Assembly (NCBI GenBank): GCA_947631945.1
Contig: CANRNI010000003.1
Location: 62,001-126,000, forward strand
DNA length: 64,000 nt
Source of the DNA: an uncultured Clostridia bacterium
GTDB lineage: Bacteria > Bacillota > Clostridia > Oscillospirales > Acutalibacteraceae
Direction: 5' to 3'
Positions within the stretch are counted from its first letter, which is position 1. The number at the start of each line of letters is the position of its first letter. Below the pieces are notes generated by a model. It saw only the letters and a program-made list of their open reading frames with translations, did no database searches and was not told the DNA's origin. Below are positions 8,706-17,503 of the stretch, in pieces. Made by a program: the position numbers and the translations under genes.

Positions 8706-9026
8706 TCAATCGTCTTCAAATTCAAACATATCGGAAAGTCTGTCCTCAAACATCTGACCGATTCGCATAAACTCACTTTCGTCTTCAATGGGCTCAAGAT
8801 AAATTTCATCACCGTCATAGGTTCTTAAAAGTATAATCAATTCGCCGTCCTCATCGCTTACTTCGTCGTCATAAACGGGCAGAAGAGCCACATACTCTTT
8901 ATCGTCTATTTCCAAGGTATCAAGCTCTTCAAAGGTATGCTCCGCTCCGTCCTCATCAACAACGCTTACGATTATCGGCTCATACTCCTCCGAATCTATA
9001 TTGCCGTTAACTATATCTTCGCTCAT
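8706..9026 (-). CDS. DUF1292 family acidic protein
   Basis: 106 residues, strongly acidic, with the DUF1292 core (IIVSVVDEDGAEHTFEELDTLEIDDKEYVALLPV ... ILLRTYDGDEIYLEPIED, abridged). The family is widespread in Firmicutes, often near mini operons of unknown function; no activity is established. AAGGAG precedes the ATG. The gene ends 26 bp before the inferred 6S RNA start, so the 6S promoter would lie around its stop codon. Confidence 0.8.
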   Translation of the reverse strand: MSEDIVNGNIDSEEYEPIIVSVVDEDGAEHTFEELDTLEIDDKEYVALLPVYDDEVSDEDGELIILLRTYDGDEIYLEPIEDESEFMRIGQMFEDRLSDMFEFEDD

Positions 9027-9114
9027 TGCAATTCTCCTTAATAATATATGTACTATATCTCATGAATATATTTTAACAGGAAAAGACGGTGATGTCAACA
9101 GCAGTTTTTAACTT

Positions 9115-9969
9115 CTATTCAAAAATTTCGGCTTGCCAAAAACATGAAAAATCGCTGTTTGCCGTAATGGAGAGAATTGAGTCTTTTTCTGAAAAATCAT
9201 TTTTTCTTTCATGAGAATCGTTTATGCCCCACCAAGGTTCAAGGCATACATATGATGCTCCCGGTTTTGCCCATATTCCGAGATAAGTGCAGTCGCTGTA
9301 GTTGAATTTTATTTTTTCAGGGCGCCTGTTGCTTTCGAGAGTCACATATTTTGATTTCATGGAACCGAAAATCAGAGCATCGTTGTTAAATATATCTTTT
9401 GTAATAACTATCTTATTATTCTCATTTAATACAGGAAGCATTTTTCCTGTTCTTAAACACTCGCTGTCAATTTCTATTGTATCAAGAGTTTCATTTTTTT
9501 CAAAAACCAGATAATCGCCTATTTCGCAGTTAAAAGCCGGATGCGCTCCTATTGAAAAATACATAGTCTTATTATCATTATTTATAACGGTGTGAGTAAC
9601 CTTTACCGATTTCCCGATAAGTTCAAACTTAATATGTATTTCAAACAAAAAGGGAAAAATGCTTAGCGTATCATCATCGCTTTTTTGAGCAAATGTCATT
9701 TCGGTTTCAGTCAAAGACAAAAGCTCTGCTTCTCTTTTTCTGAAAAGTCCGTGCTTGGGCATAGTATATTCTTTACCGTCAAGACGGTATTTATCGTCGA
9801 GAACTCTGCCTATAACGGGAAATAATATGGGGGATTGTCCCGACCAAACACTCGGATCTCCCTGCCATAAATATTCGTTACCGGTTGATTTTGACTTTAT
9901 ACTTGTAAGCTCCGCTCCAAGCGTTTTAACGCCGATTTTAAGATATTCATTTTCAATATAATATATCAT
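9115..9969 (-). CDS. Aldose 1-epimerase family protein (LacX-like mutarotase fold)
   Basis: 284 residues with the mutarotase beta-sandwich signature of the short LacX-like branch: GAELTSIKS near residue 18, LWQGDPSVWSGQSPILFPVIGR, the catalytic histidine region FSIGAHPAFN and CLEPWWGINDS with a conserved acidic residue. No signal peptide. Distinct from the GalM at 4341-5387, which belongs to the longer branch. Probably acts on a sugar or sugar phosphate anomer; substrate unknown. Confidence 0.85.
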   Translation of the reverse strand: MIYYIENEYLKIGVKTLGAELTSIKSKSTGNEYLWQGDPSVWSGQSPILFPVIGRVLDDKYRLDGKEYTMPKHGLFRKREAELLSLTETEMTFAQKSDDDTLSIFPFLFEIHIKFELIGKSVKVTHTVINNDNKTMYFSIGAHPAFNCEIGDYLVFEKNETLDTIEIDSECLRTGKMLPVLNENNKIVITKDIFNNDALIFGSMKSKYVTLESNRRPEKIKFNYSDCTYLGIWAKPGASYVCLEPWWGINDSHERKNDFSEKDSILSITANSDFSCFWQAEIFE

Positions 9970-10086
9970 ATTTAGCCTTCTTTATCAGATAAACAAACAG
10001 CATAAAATGACTGTAAAAAAGTAATATTATGCGCTTGATATCAATCCTTTCTTAAAAATACAGGTAATCAGACGGAACAGTCTGCG

Positions 10087-10102
10087 CACGGTATTGCCTT
10101 AA
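10087..10102. repeat. Remnant of the hairpin element (type B end)
   Basis: CACGGTATTGCCTTAA matches the right end of the 178-bp element; nothing clear remains to its left except CAGTCTGCG, which recalls the CATCTGCAC segment of complete copies. Confidence 0.5.
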
Positions 10103-10135
10103 ATATTATAGCATAGCAAACAGAAAATAACAATA

Positions 10136-10161
10136 GCCGATGAGAAAAATTTCCCATCGGC
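10136..10161 (-). terminator. Intrinsic terminator of the uracil permease gene
   Basis: On the minus strand GCCGATGGGAAA pairs with TTTCTCATCGGC, 20 bp after the permease stop, followed by a T-rich stretch (TATTGTTATTTTC). Confidence 0.75.
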
Positions 10162-10180
10162 CGAATATCTTTTTTCTTTA

Positions 10181-11581
10181 TTAATTGTTAGCTTGCGCCG
10201 TTTTTTCCGACTTCTTTGAAAGCACTATATTTGTAATTATCCCGAGGATAAGAGCTGTCGCGACAGCGGTTATATTGATTTTACCAAAGGTAAGAACAAG
10301 ACCGCCGATACCCGAAATAAGAATCACGGATACAGTAAAGAGGTTTTTATTTTCCTCAAGATCTACCTTCTGAACCATTTTAAGACCGCTTACGGCAATA
10401 AAACCGTAAAGAGCCATACATACGCCGCCCATTACGCAGGAGGGAATAGAATCAACAAAAGCTACAAACGGCTGAATAAACGCTATAAGCATGGCTCCTA
10501 CAGCAGCCGTTATAATTGTCGCAACAGAAGCATTGCCCGTGATAGCTACACAGGCTACCGATTCGCCGTAAGTGGTATTCGGGCATCCGCCGAAAACCGC
10601 GCCGACCATAGAGCCTACGCCGTCACCGAGAAGTGTCCTGTGAAGTCCGGGATCTTCAAGCAGTTCAGTTTCTATTATTGAAGATATATTTTTATGGTCA
10701 GCAATATGTTCAGCGAAAACAACAAAAGCGACAGGTATATATGCCATCGCAAGGGAGCCTATGTATGCGCCGTCAATCTGTTTAACGCCCTTCATCGCCG
10801 TTATAAAGGTAAACTCGGGTACCGCAAAGAGTTTAATGCCGCTGAATACGCTGAAATCAATTATTTTAAGAGCGTCGTTGCCGGTTTTTATACCTATTAC
10901 GGTAAACAGGGAAGCGAGCGCATAACCTGAAAGTATTCCTATGATAAAAGGAATAAGCTTAGCGGCTTTTTTGCCGTATACGGAGCAAATCATCGTTACA
11001 AAAAGCGCGACCAATCCGCAAAGAACCGCCAACAGCGTATTTGCCGACGGTACCGACGACACCTGATCCACTATTTGACCGTCAACTATAGTCTGCGTTA
11101 CAACATCGACCATATATTTGCCTTTTTGAAGGTCGCCTATAGCGTTCCCAGCGAGTGAAAGACCTATAATTGCAACCGTAGGTCCGATAACCTGTTTGGG
11201 CATAAGTTTATCAATCCACTTAACGCCGGCAAATTTAACTGCAAGAGCGATTACTACGTAAACAAGTCCCGCGAAAACGGCGCCTATTATAAGACCCGCA
11301 TACCCGGCCTCTATTGATACAGCGCCCGCAAACGCCGCCGCCATTGAGCCGAGAAAAGCAAACGAAGAACCGAGAAATACAGGGCTTTTCGCCTTTGTGA
11401 ACAAAACATAAATAATAGTCCCTATTCCGGCGCCGAATAGTGCCGCCGTAGGCTGCATACCGTTGCCTGTAATGATAGGAACTACAAGAGTGGCCGCCAT
11501 TATCGCGAGAAGCTGCTGAACGGCAAACACAATGAGCTGTCCGAATTTCGGTTTGTCTTTGACGCCATAGATAAGTTTCAT
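10181..11581 (-). CDS. uraA: Uracil/xanthine permease, NCS2 family (UraA/PyrP)
   Basis: 466 residues with about 12-14 membrane segments. Opening QQLLAIMAATLVVPIITG, the FLGSSFAFLG segment and the family motif around FGGCPNTTYGES (the NCS2 Q/N-x-G-x-x-x-x-T region) place it with proton-coupled uracil permeases rather than purine carriers. Imports uracil for pyrimidine salvage. Solitary gene with a leader that contains an intrinsic terminator (11631-11659), suggesting attenuation. Confidence 0.9.
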   Translation of the reverse strand: MKLIYGVKDKPKFGQLIVFAVQQLLAIMAATLVVPIITGNGMQPTAALFGAGIGTIIYVLFTKAKSPVFLGSSFAFLGSMAAAFAGAVSIEAGYAGLIIGAVFAGLVYVVIALAVKFAGVKWIDKLMPKQVIGPTVAIIGLSLAGNAIGDLQKGKYMVDVVTQTIVDGQIVDQVSSVPSANTLLAVLCGLVALFVTMICSVYGKKAAKLIPFIIGILSGYALASLFTVIGIKTGNDALKIIDFSVFSGIKLFAVPEFTFITAMKGVKQIDGAYIGSLAMAYIPVAFVVFAEHIADHKNISSIIETELLEDPGLHRTLLGDGVGSMVGAVFGGCPNTTYGESVACVAITGNASVATIITAAVGAMLIAFIQPFVAFVDSIPSCVMGGVCMALYGFIAVSGLKMVQKVDLEENKNLFTVSVILISGIGGLVLTFGKINITAVATALILGIITNIVLSKKSEKTAQANN

Positions 11582-11630
11582 AGGAATATTCCTCCGTTAA
11601 AATTATTTAAACGCAAAGCGTTCATTCTAC

Positions 11631-11659
11631 AAAAAAATGACCCTGCAAACGCAAGATCA
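11631..11659 (-). terminator. Terminator in the uraA leader (attenuator candidate)
   Basis: On the minus strand TGATCTTGC pairs over nine positions with GCAGGGTCA around a GTTT loop and is followed by seven T. It lies 50 bp before the uraA ATG. Either it ends transcription of the subtilase gene upstream or it attenuates uraA. No PyrR-binding loop or base-paired antiterminator was recognised. Confidence 0.7.
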
Positions 11660-11677
11660 CATAATAAACCCCAAATA

Positions 11678-11857
11678 TTAAGGAAGCACTGATTAAATCG
11701 AACGCGCAGATTGCGTCATGAGATTTTTCGTCAGATTGACAAAAAGTGACGCAGGAATACTGACGTATTTCAAGGAGCTTTTGGCAAAAATGACGGAAAA
11801 TATCGACGCAAGATGTGCGTTCAGCCGTCAGGCGTGATTTATTCAGTGTTTCCTTAA
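11678..11857. repeat. Hairpin element copy 2 (type A/A ends)
   Basis: 180 bp bounded by TTAAGGAAGCACTGA and its near-complement TCAGTGTTTCCTTAA. The interior has the same CGTCAGATTG, GGAATACTGACGTATT and CTTTTGGCAAAAATGACG blocks as copy 1 on the opposite strand, but the outer 20-25 bp belong to a second end type (TTAAGGAAGCACTGAWTAAATC). Confidence 0.8.
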
Positions 11858-11988
11858 ATATCCATATGCGGTATTAAATTACAAAATCCTGCCTGTATCT
11901 CCGTACATCGCTTAAAGATTTTTAATTATAGTATCACATTTTGACATAAAAGTAAAGTTTATTTTATATTTTTTCCGATTTCAACAAA

Positions 11989-13527
11989 TTACGAAGCAAT
12001 TTGTTGTGCATTATCGGTAATATAATGCACAGCGTTGCCAATGTTAAGAACAGGGTAGTCAAAACCGTAAGCGGATACTGTATCTGTCGCAGATAAAATT
12101 ATTGCGTTTTTTACCTCCTCAGACGTAATATCATCATCAATTGAGAATAGGAGAGCAGCGGTAGCCGTTACAAAAGGTGCAGCCATAGAAGTGCCGCTCG
12201 AGTACTCATATGAATCCGCGCCCACAGTGCTGTAAATGTTTTCTCCCGGCGCGGCAATGTCAACAGCCTTACCGGCATTTGAAAACGAAGTATATTCGTA
12301 ATTACCGCCGCATGAACCAACAATAATAATATGGTCACGGATATTTTTATCTTTTACCGCACTCAAAATAAAACTGTATTCGGCGTCACAATATTCACTT
12401 TTTGATGAAAAAACGTTAAAAAAATCAAGCTTATTTAATAGTTCTTTTTCACCGTAACCGAAAAATGTATTGCGCGTTTTATAAAGCGCATCACCGGAGT
12501 TATTGCCTGCCGCCAAACATATTATAAATTCATAATTCGAAGCGAGTTTATTTAAAAACGCGGAAAAAAATGCGTTTTCATTATCAATATATTCTCTTGT
12601 GTTTTTGCAATTCAAAGTCGCGGATATAGGTATAAAGCCGTTGTAACCCATGCTGATATTTATTGCCTTTATTTCACGTCTTGTAATCATATCAGTCAGA
12701 GATGCTATCCAGTAGGAGAGTGAGTTGTTTATTCCGTTATATGAATAAATATTAGCTCCGGGACAAACCCCCGGAGATTCGCTTTCTTTGGAAGCTGCCA
12801 TTATTCCTGCAACATGAGTGCCGTGAAAACCGTATTCGGCGCTTTCGTATTTGTTCAAATCATAATATTCGGAATATTCGTTTTTATTTGCAATATTCAG
12901 ATTATTATTTAAATAATTGACAGGTACGTCAATCATTCCTATGTTAACAGTAGGAAATATATCGGAGTATTTACGCGTGCTGTAAATATTTGCCATGTCA
13001 TAATAATAGTTGTCAATTGTTGGCATATATTCGTTTGTGTCATTTATGGAATTTGGCGTTTCTTCAAAATAATCGGGAATCGCGGCGGTTATGTAAGAAG
13101 ATTCCTCAATCTTAGAACATTTGTTTAGAAGTTCATTGTAATTCAAATCGTAAAAATAAAACTGATAGAAATCAGCATCGGCGATGTAACCGCATATCTC
13201 GGCGCCGTTGTTTTCGGCAATAAGTTTAACATCTTCATAAGACGCGCTGTCATCTGCGATAATAATTGCGGTATCATCAATATATTTAAGGCGGGAATCG
13301 GTTTCAGCTTTAACAATATCGGTATAAGTAATTTGCTTTATAAAAAAATTTTTGTTTTTTGAGGCGGAATATTTTGAATATAAATCAAAAGAAAATCCTG
13401 AAAGAGATAAATCGGGAGCGTTATAGTACGGAGGTTCAAAGAAATACAATATTGAACATGACAAAAAATATATCAGTATAATTGCGGACGGTATTAATAT
13501 AAAAACAACTTTTTTTATCTTTTTCAT
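11989..13527 (-). CDS. Membrane-anchored subtilisin-like serine protease (S8)
   Basis: 512 residues. An N-terminal hydrophobic segment (about 7-28) is a signal anchor or an imperfect lipobox (FLSC). A roughly 160-residue prodomain-like region precedes the catalytic domain. The triad is complete: Asp200 in IGMID, His238 in HGTHVAG and Ser447 in SSGTSMAAP, with the oxyanion Asn342 in AAGNNSG. A long insertion separates the Asn region from the Ser motif. Probably acts at the cell surface. Solitary, on the minus strand; no partner gene. Confidence 0.9.
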   Translation of the reverse strand: MKKIKKVVFILIPSAIILIYFLSCSILYFFEPPYYNAPDLSLSGFSFDLYSKYSASKNKNFFIKQITYTDIVKAETDSRLKYIDDTAIIIADDSASYEDVKLIAENNGAEICGYIADADFYQFYFYDLNYNELLNKCSKIEESSYITAAIPDYFEETPNSINDTNEYMPTIDNYYYDMANIYSTRKYSDIFPTVNIGMIDVPVNYLNNNLNIANKNEYSEYYDLNKYESAEYGFHGTHVAGIMAASKESESPGVCPGANIYSYNGINNSLSYWIASLTDMITRREIKAINISMGYNGFIPISATLNCKNTREYIDNENAFFSAFLNKLASNYEFIICLAAGNNSGDALYKTRNTFFGYGEKELLNKLDFFNVFSSKSEYCDAEYSFILSAVKDKNIRDHIIIVGSCGGNYEYTSFSNAGKAVDIAAPGENIYSTVGADSYEYSSGTSMAAPFVTATAALLFSIDDDITSEEVKNAIILSATDTVSAYGFDYPVLNIGNAVHYITDNAQQIAS

Positions 13528-13545
13528 TATAACAACTCCTGTATT

Positions 13546-13605
13546 TTAAGGCAACATCACACAATATTATGAGCAAAGGCGTAAGCCTGTCTTTGTTTAA
13601 GAATA
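13546..13605. repeat. Remnant of the hairpin element (type B end)
   Basis: TTAAGGCAACATCACACAAT starts a degenerate copy that includes GCAAAGGCGTAAGCC, comparable with the CGGCTAACGCCTTTGCCG segment of copies 1 and 3. It sits between the subtilase start and the recombinase promoter. Confidence 0.5.
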
Positions 13606-13644
13606 TCATAATAAAAAAATAATGTCAAATTTTTAGGAGAAATA

Positions 13645-13673
13645 TTGACAATCTGAATAACAAATGCTATAAT
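13645..13673 (+). promoter_or_regulatory. Consensus promoter of the recombinase gene
   Basis: TTGACA (13645-13650), 17-bp spacer, TATAAT (13668-13673), 60 bp before the ATG. Confidence 0.8.
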
Positions 13674-13732
13674 TGCACAAAATAAAACTTTTGTGCAATT
13701 TAGGGAAGTATAAACAGGAGGAAAACTGTTAA

Positions 13733-14707
13733 ATGAACTATAAACCAGATTATGAACGGCTTCCGCAGCTTGTATGCGAATATTTGCGGTACATAGATAC
13801 GATTAAAAACAGATCGGAAAAAACTGTTTTTGAATATTCTTTGAATATACGGGAATTTTTAACGTTTATTGTTAAAGATAAAAAAATTTGTGACGACGGT
13901 AATATTGATTTGCGCGTATGTGACGAGAAATTTTTTAGAAATATTACATTAGATGACGCATACAAATATTTATCATATTGCAAAAATGAGAAAAATAACA
14001 GCGCGACAACAAGATCGCGCAAGGTTGTAGCAATCAGGCAGTTTTTTAAATATCTTGCCGACAACAGGCAGATTTTGCAAAATAATCCCATGAAAGTTCT
14101 CGATTCGCCGAAAACTAAAAAAGCTCTGCCCAAGTATCTTACTCTTGAGCAAAGCATTGAATTGTTAAAATGTGTTGACGGAAAAAACCGTGAGCGTGAT
14201 TACGCCATATTGACAATTTTTCTCAACTGCGGACTGCGGCTTTCGGAGCTTGTCGGTCTTAATTATAACGATATCAGTCCGGATAACAGCACAATACGTG
14301 TTTTGGGCAAAGGTAATAAAGAAAGAATAGTTTATCTTAATAATGCCTGCGTATACGCGATTGAAAATTACATGAAAGTACGTCCAAAAGACGGAGTCAT
14401 TGATAAAAACGCGTTGTTTCTAAGCAACAGGCTTAAAAGAATCAGCACAAGAACCGTTCAGCATCTTGTTGAGGAGTTCCTTAATAAATCAGGCTTAGGA
14501 AATATGGGTATGTCTGTACATAAATTAAGGCATACAGCCGCAACGCTTATGTATCAATACGGCGACGCGGACGTGCTTGTACTGAAAGATATTTTAGGGC
14601 ATGAAAATTTAAGCACGACCGAAATTTATACACATATAGCTGATGAGCAAAGAAAAACTGCCGTTGAAAACAATCCGCTTGCAGATATTCAAAAAGTGAA
14701 TAAATAG
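13733..14707 (+). CDS. xerD: Tyrosine recombinase, XerC/XerD family
   Basis: 324 residues. An N-terminal SAM-like core-binding domain (about 1-115) precedes the catalytic domain. Catalytic residues visible: Arg in NCGLRLSELVGL, the Lys-containing hairpin GKGNKER, HKLRHTAATLM (His-x-x-Arg), the late His in LGHENLSTTEIYTHI and the nucleophile Tyr in that segment. Likely the chromosome-dimer resolvase acting at dif. AGGAGG precedes the ATG. It converges on spoIIM with a 19-bp overlap of 3' ends; spoIIM and xerD are also close in Bacillus, supporting a housekeeping Xer rather than a mobile integrase. XerC versus XerD is not settled. Confidence 0.85.
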   Translation: MNYKPDYERLPQLVCEYLRYIDTIKNRSEKTVFEYSLNIREFLTFIVKDKKICDDGNIDLRVCDEKFFRNITLDDAYKYLSYCKNEKNNSATTRSRKVVAIRQFFKYLADNRQILQNNPMKVLDSPKTKKALPKYLTLEQSIELLKCVDGKNRERDYAILTIFLNCGLRLSELVGLNYNDISPDNSTIRVLGKGNKERIVYLNNACVYAIENYMKVRPKDGVIDKNALFLSNRLKRISTRTVQHLVEEFLNKSGLGNMGMSVHKLRHTAATLMYQYGDADVLVLKDILGHENLSTTEIYTHIADEQRKTAVENNPLADIQKVNK

Positions 14708-15318
14708 GAGAATGCTTTCGTTAAAATGCTGTCTGCGGCCGACGCGATAAGTGTTCCCGCCAGAAGGATTACGTACTTCTTCAAATAGTCCGTAAGCATA
14801 TTCGCTCCCGCCTGCTTTTTTGAAAGCATAACGGAGAGAATATCCGCCGACATAAATAAACTGCAATTGCAGGCAAGCAGCAGTAAAGAATCAGCTATAA
14901 CAGCTCCCGGAAAAATTGTAAGCAAATAATAACCGATGCCGCTCATAGCGAAATTGGAAAACATATAGCCTGCAATCACACCCAGCCCAAGACCTTTAAT
15001 TACTGTAACGATTACGGAAACAGGCAGTCCGACGCAGCCAAGACCAAAAATAAACGGCAAGCATAAGAACAGCAAATTTATAGTTAAAGAATTTAAAAAC
15101 GTTACATATATTTTTTGATTTTCACGAGCCGAAGCAAATGTGCCAAAGATTTGTGAAAGCTCGTTTACCGTTTCGGAGCCGCCGTTTCTGAAAAGTCCGG
15201 CTCCGACTATGACCCCGGCGGCAAACAGGGCAAGGAAAATTATCATTCCCTTGACTTCCCTATCCTTTTCGCTTGATAATTCATTGTTCTTTCTAAGTCT
15301 TATAGCTTTTATTTTCAT
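14689..15318 (-). CDS. spoIIM: Stage II sporulation protein M
   Basis: 209 residues, about five membrane segments, with the SpoIIM-family pattern: a first membrane segment FLALFAAGVIVGAGLF, FGTFASARENQKIYVTFLNSL (abridged family region) and small-residue-rich helices. SpoIIM is part of the DMP complex with SpoIID and SpoIIP that degrades septal peptidoglycan during engulfment, so the organism probably sporulates or descends from sporulators. The 3' end overlaps that of the convergent xer gene. Upstream on the same strand are the TIGR04086 and yajC genes. Confidence 0.85.
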   Translation of the reverse strand: MKIKAIRLRKNNELSSEKDREVKGMIIFLALFAAGVIVGAGLFRNGGSETVNELSQIFGTFASARENQKIYVTFLNSLTINLLFLCLPFIFGLGCVGLPVSVIVTVIKGLGLGVIAGYMFSNFAMSGIGYYLLTIFPGAVIADSLLLLACNCSLFMSADILSVMLSKKQAGANMLTDYLKKYVILLAGTLIASAADSILTKAFSYLFTF

Positions 15319-15337
15319 TATTTTTCACTCCGAAAAA

Positions 15338-15748
15338 TTATTTTTTCCTTATATTTGCTCCTATTACACAGCCCAAAAATCCCAATGCCACAACTGACGG
15401 AATCATGAAATAAATATTATTTGATAAATTCGCGTTGTTAAAGCATAGCAGTATAATAAACTCCGCAAGCAAAAGCGCAATCGAAACGCTCATGCCGATA
15501 ATTAGATTTTTGCTTTTATTTTTGATGCAAGCTGTTAATGAACCGACCATTGCCGACATTGCCGAGGAAGCAAGCACCATTATAAAAAAATACTTTTCGG
15601 GTATTGCTGTTTTTAAAATTACAAGCGAAAAAATTGCCGTAAACGCGATAAATGATACTATTCCGAAAATAAACCCTTTTATTATATTGGAAACAAAATC
15701 ATTTTTTACTTTTGCCTTGCTTACGGTCTTTGTTTTTTGCGTAGACAT
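15338..15748 (-). CDS. TIGR04086 family membrane protein
   Basis: 136 residues with four predicted membrane segments, the first after a basic N-terminal tail (KTKTVSKAKVKND). Its place directly downstream of yajC and tgt matches TIGR04086 proteins (YrzE in Bacillus). Function unknown. It lies 19 bp before spoIIM and may be cotranscribed with it. Confidence 0.75.
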   Translation of the reverse strand: MSTQKTKTVSKAKVKNDFVSNIIKGFIFGIVSFIAFTAIFSLVILKTAIPEKYFFIMVLASSAMSAMVGSLTACIKNKSKNLIIGMSVSIALLLAEFIILLCFNNANLSNNIYFMIPSVVALGFLGCVIGANIRKK

Positions 15749-15822
15749 AAAATAATCCCTCCGTATCTATAAAATAGATATGAAAGGATATAAATAAATA
15801 TTACATTTTAAATTATATATAA

Positions 15823-16242
15823 TTACTCGTCATCGCTTTTATCAGATTTTTTCGAGCGTTTTCCCTTGCTTTTTTCAGCTTTTTCGGCTTCCTTCGCGGC
15901 GGCCTGAGCGGCTCTTTCAGCCTGAAGTCTGTCATTTGCTGTGTTATTGGTTTGTATTGCCCAGCGCGTTATTTTCATTTTGTTTCTATCCGCGCCTGTC
16001 TCTATAACAAGAGAATCTTCTTTTACAGTAACTACCCTGCCGCAAATCCCTCCGATTGTGGTGATTTCATCTCCGATTTGAATGGCGTCACGCATTTCCT
16101 GCTCTTCTTTTTGCTTTTTCTTCTGCGGTCTAATCATTACAAAATACATAACGGCAAACAACGCGACCATAAGAAGAATTGGAGATAATGAGCTTCTTGC
16201 GGCGGTAGTTTCTGCTTCAAGTAAGTTTAACATTAAATTCAT
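15823..16242 (-). CDS. yajC: Preprotein translocase subunit YajC
   Basis: 139 residues: one membrane helix (ILLMVALFAVMYFVMI), the family motif IRPQKKKQKEEQEM, then a small beta domain (GDEITTIGGICGRVV) and an Ala/Lys/Glu-rich charged tail. Accessory to SecDF in protein export. AATCGGAGGA precedes the ATG. The tgt-yajC order is conserved in Firmicutes. Confidence 0.92.
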   Translation of the reverse strand: MNLMLNLLEAETTAARSSLSPILLMVALFAVMYFVMIRPQKKKQKEEQEMRDAIQIGDEITTIGGICGRVVTVKEDSLVIETGADRNKMKITRWAIQTNNTANDRLQAERAAQAAAKEAEKAEKSKGKRSKKSDKSDDE

Positions 16243-16341
16243 TATATTTTGTCCTCCGATTTGAACATGATATTAGAATTATAATACATTAAGGCATTAA
16301 TTGCAATAGTATTTTTTCTAAAAATATGTAAATTGCGAAAT

Positions 16342-17475
16342 TTATTTTACGCGCGTATCAAGTAAATCTACATATTTATTGTAAAAGCTTTCAAAAGCGT
16401 CGTTTTCAAGCGCGCACCTGATTTTTGACATAAGCGTATTGTAAAAATACAGATTATGCATAACCGCGAGACGCAGCGCAAGCACTTCCTTAGCCTTGAA
16501 AAGGTGACGCAGATATGCTTTTGAATGGTTTTTGCAGACAGGACAATCACATTCGCTGTCTATGGGAGTATCGTCGCGCTCGTATTTTGCGTTATTGAGA
16601 TTAATTATTCCGTGCCATGTAAAAAGATGACCGTGCCGCGCGTTTCTGCTTGGCATTACACAATCGAACAAGTCTACTCCCCTTTTGACACCCTCGATTA
16701 TATTTCCCGGCGTTCCCACGCCCATAAGATAACGTATTTTATTTTTAGGCATATACGGTTCAACGGAGGAAATGACTCTGTACATTACTTCTTTCGGCTC
16801 CCCTACCGCAAGTCCTCCTATCGCGTAACCGTCAAGCTCGAGAGATGCAATATCGCGCATATGACGGATTCTTAAATCGTCGAACGTGCAGCCTTGGTTA
16901 ATGCCGAAAAGCATCTGCTGCTTGTTGACGGTCTCGGGTAGTGAATTAAGCCTTATCATTTCAGCTTTACAGCGTTCAAGCCAGCGCGTGGTTCTTTCGC
17001 ATGATTTTTTAGCGTAATCAAACGGAGCGGGATTTTCAACGCACTCATCAAACGCCATTGCGATTGTAGAACCGAGATGCGATTGTATTCTCATGCTCTC
17101 TTCGGGTCCCATAAAAATATGACGTCCGTCTATATGAGATTGAAAATAAACGCCTTCCTCCTTAATCTTGCGTAAAGACGCGAGCGAAAAAACCTGAAAA
17201 CCTCCGCTGTCTGTAAGTATGGGGCCGTTCCAGCCCGTGAAGCTGTGCAGCCCTCCCATATCGTATACAACGTCGTCGCCCGGGCGGACATGGAGATGGT
17301 AGGTGTTGCAGAGCATCACCTGACAACCGATGCTTTTTAAATCAAACGATGAAAGACCGCCCTTAATCGCCGCGCAGGTCGCAACGTTCATAAACGCCGG
17401 TGTTTTTACCGTTCCGTGAACAGTATGAAATTCCCCAAGCCTTGCCGTTCCTACGTTTTTGATAAGCTTATACAT
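16342..17475 (-). CDS. tgt: tRNA-guanine transglycosylase
   Basis: Exchanges guanine-34 for preQ1 in tRNAs with GUN anticodons during queuosine synthesis. 377 residues from the ATG at 17475, which has GAGGT upstream; the longer frame would run into the neighbouring gene. Motifs: LTDSGGFQVFSL with the first catalytic aspartate, GGLAVGEP in the base pocket, FDCVMPSRNARHG with the nucleophile aspartate, and the zinc site CDCPVCKNHSKAYLRHLF (three Cys and one His). It lies 29 bp after the YfhO-LysM gene on the same strand. Confidence 0.95.
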   Translation of the reverse strand: MYKLIKNVGTARLGEFHTVHGTVKTPAFMNVATCAAIKGGLSSFDLKSIGCQVMLCNTYHLHVRPGDDVVYDMGGLHSFTGWNGPILTDSGGFQVFSLASLRKIKEEGVYFQSHIDGRHIFMGPEESMRIQSHLGSTIAMAFDECVENPAPFDYAKKSCERTTRWLERCKAEMIRLNSLPETVNKQQMLFGINQGCTFDDLRIRHMRDIASLELDGYAIGGLAVGEPKEVMYRVISSVEPYMPKNKIRYLMGVGTPGNIIEGVKRGVDLFDCVMPSRNARHGHLFTWHGIINLNNAKYERDDTPIDSECDCPVCKNHSKAYLRHLFKAKEVLALRLAVMHNLYFYNTLMSKIRCALENDAFESFYNKYVDLLDTRVK

Positions 17476-17503
17476 ATAAAACCTCGTATTAAAAGCAGTA
17501 AAA

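Noticed and set aside
13733..14707. Tyrosine recombinase as a mobile-element integrase
   Set aside because: No tRNA, direct repeats, excisionase or phage genes nearby, and the spoIIM neighbour supports a housekeeping Xer protein.
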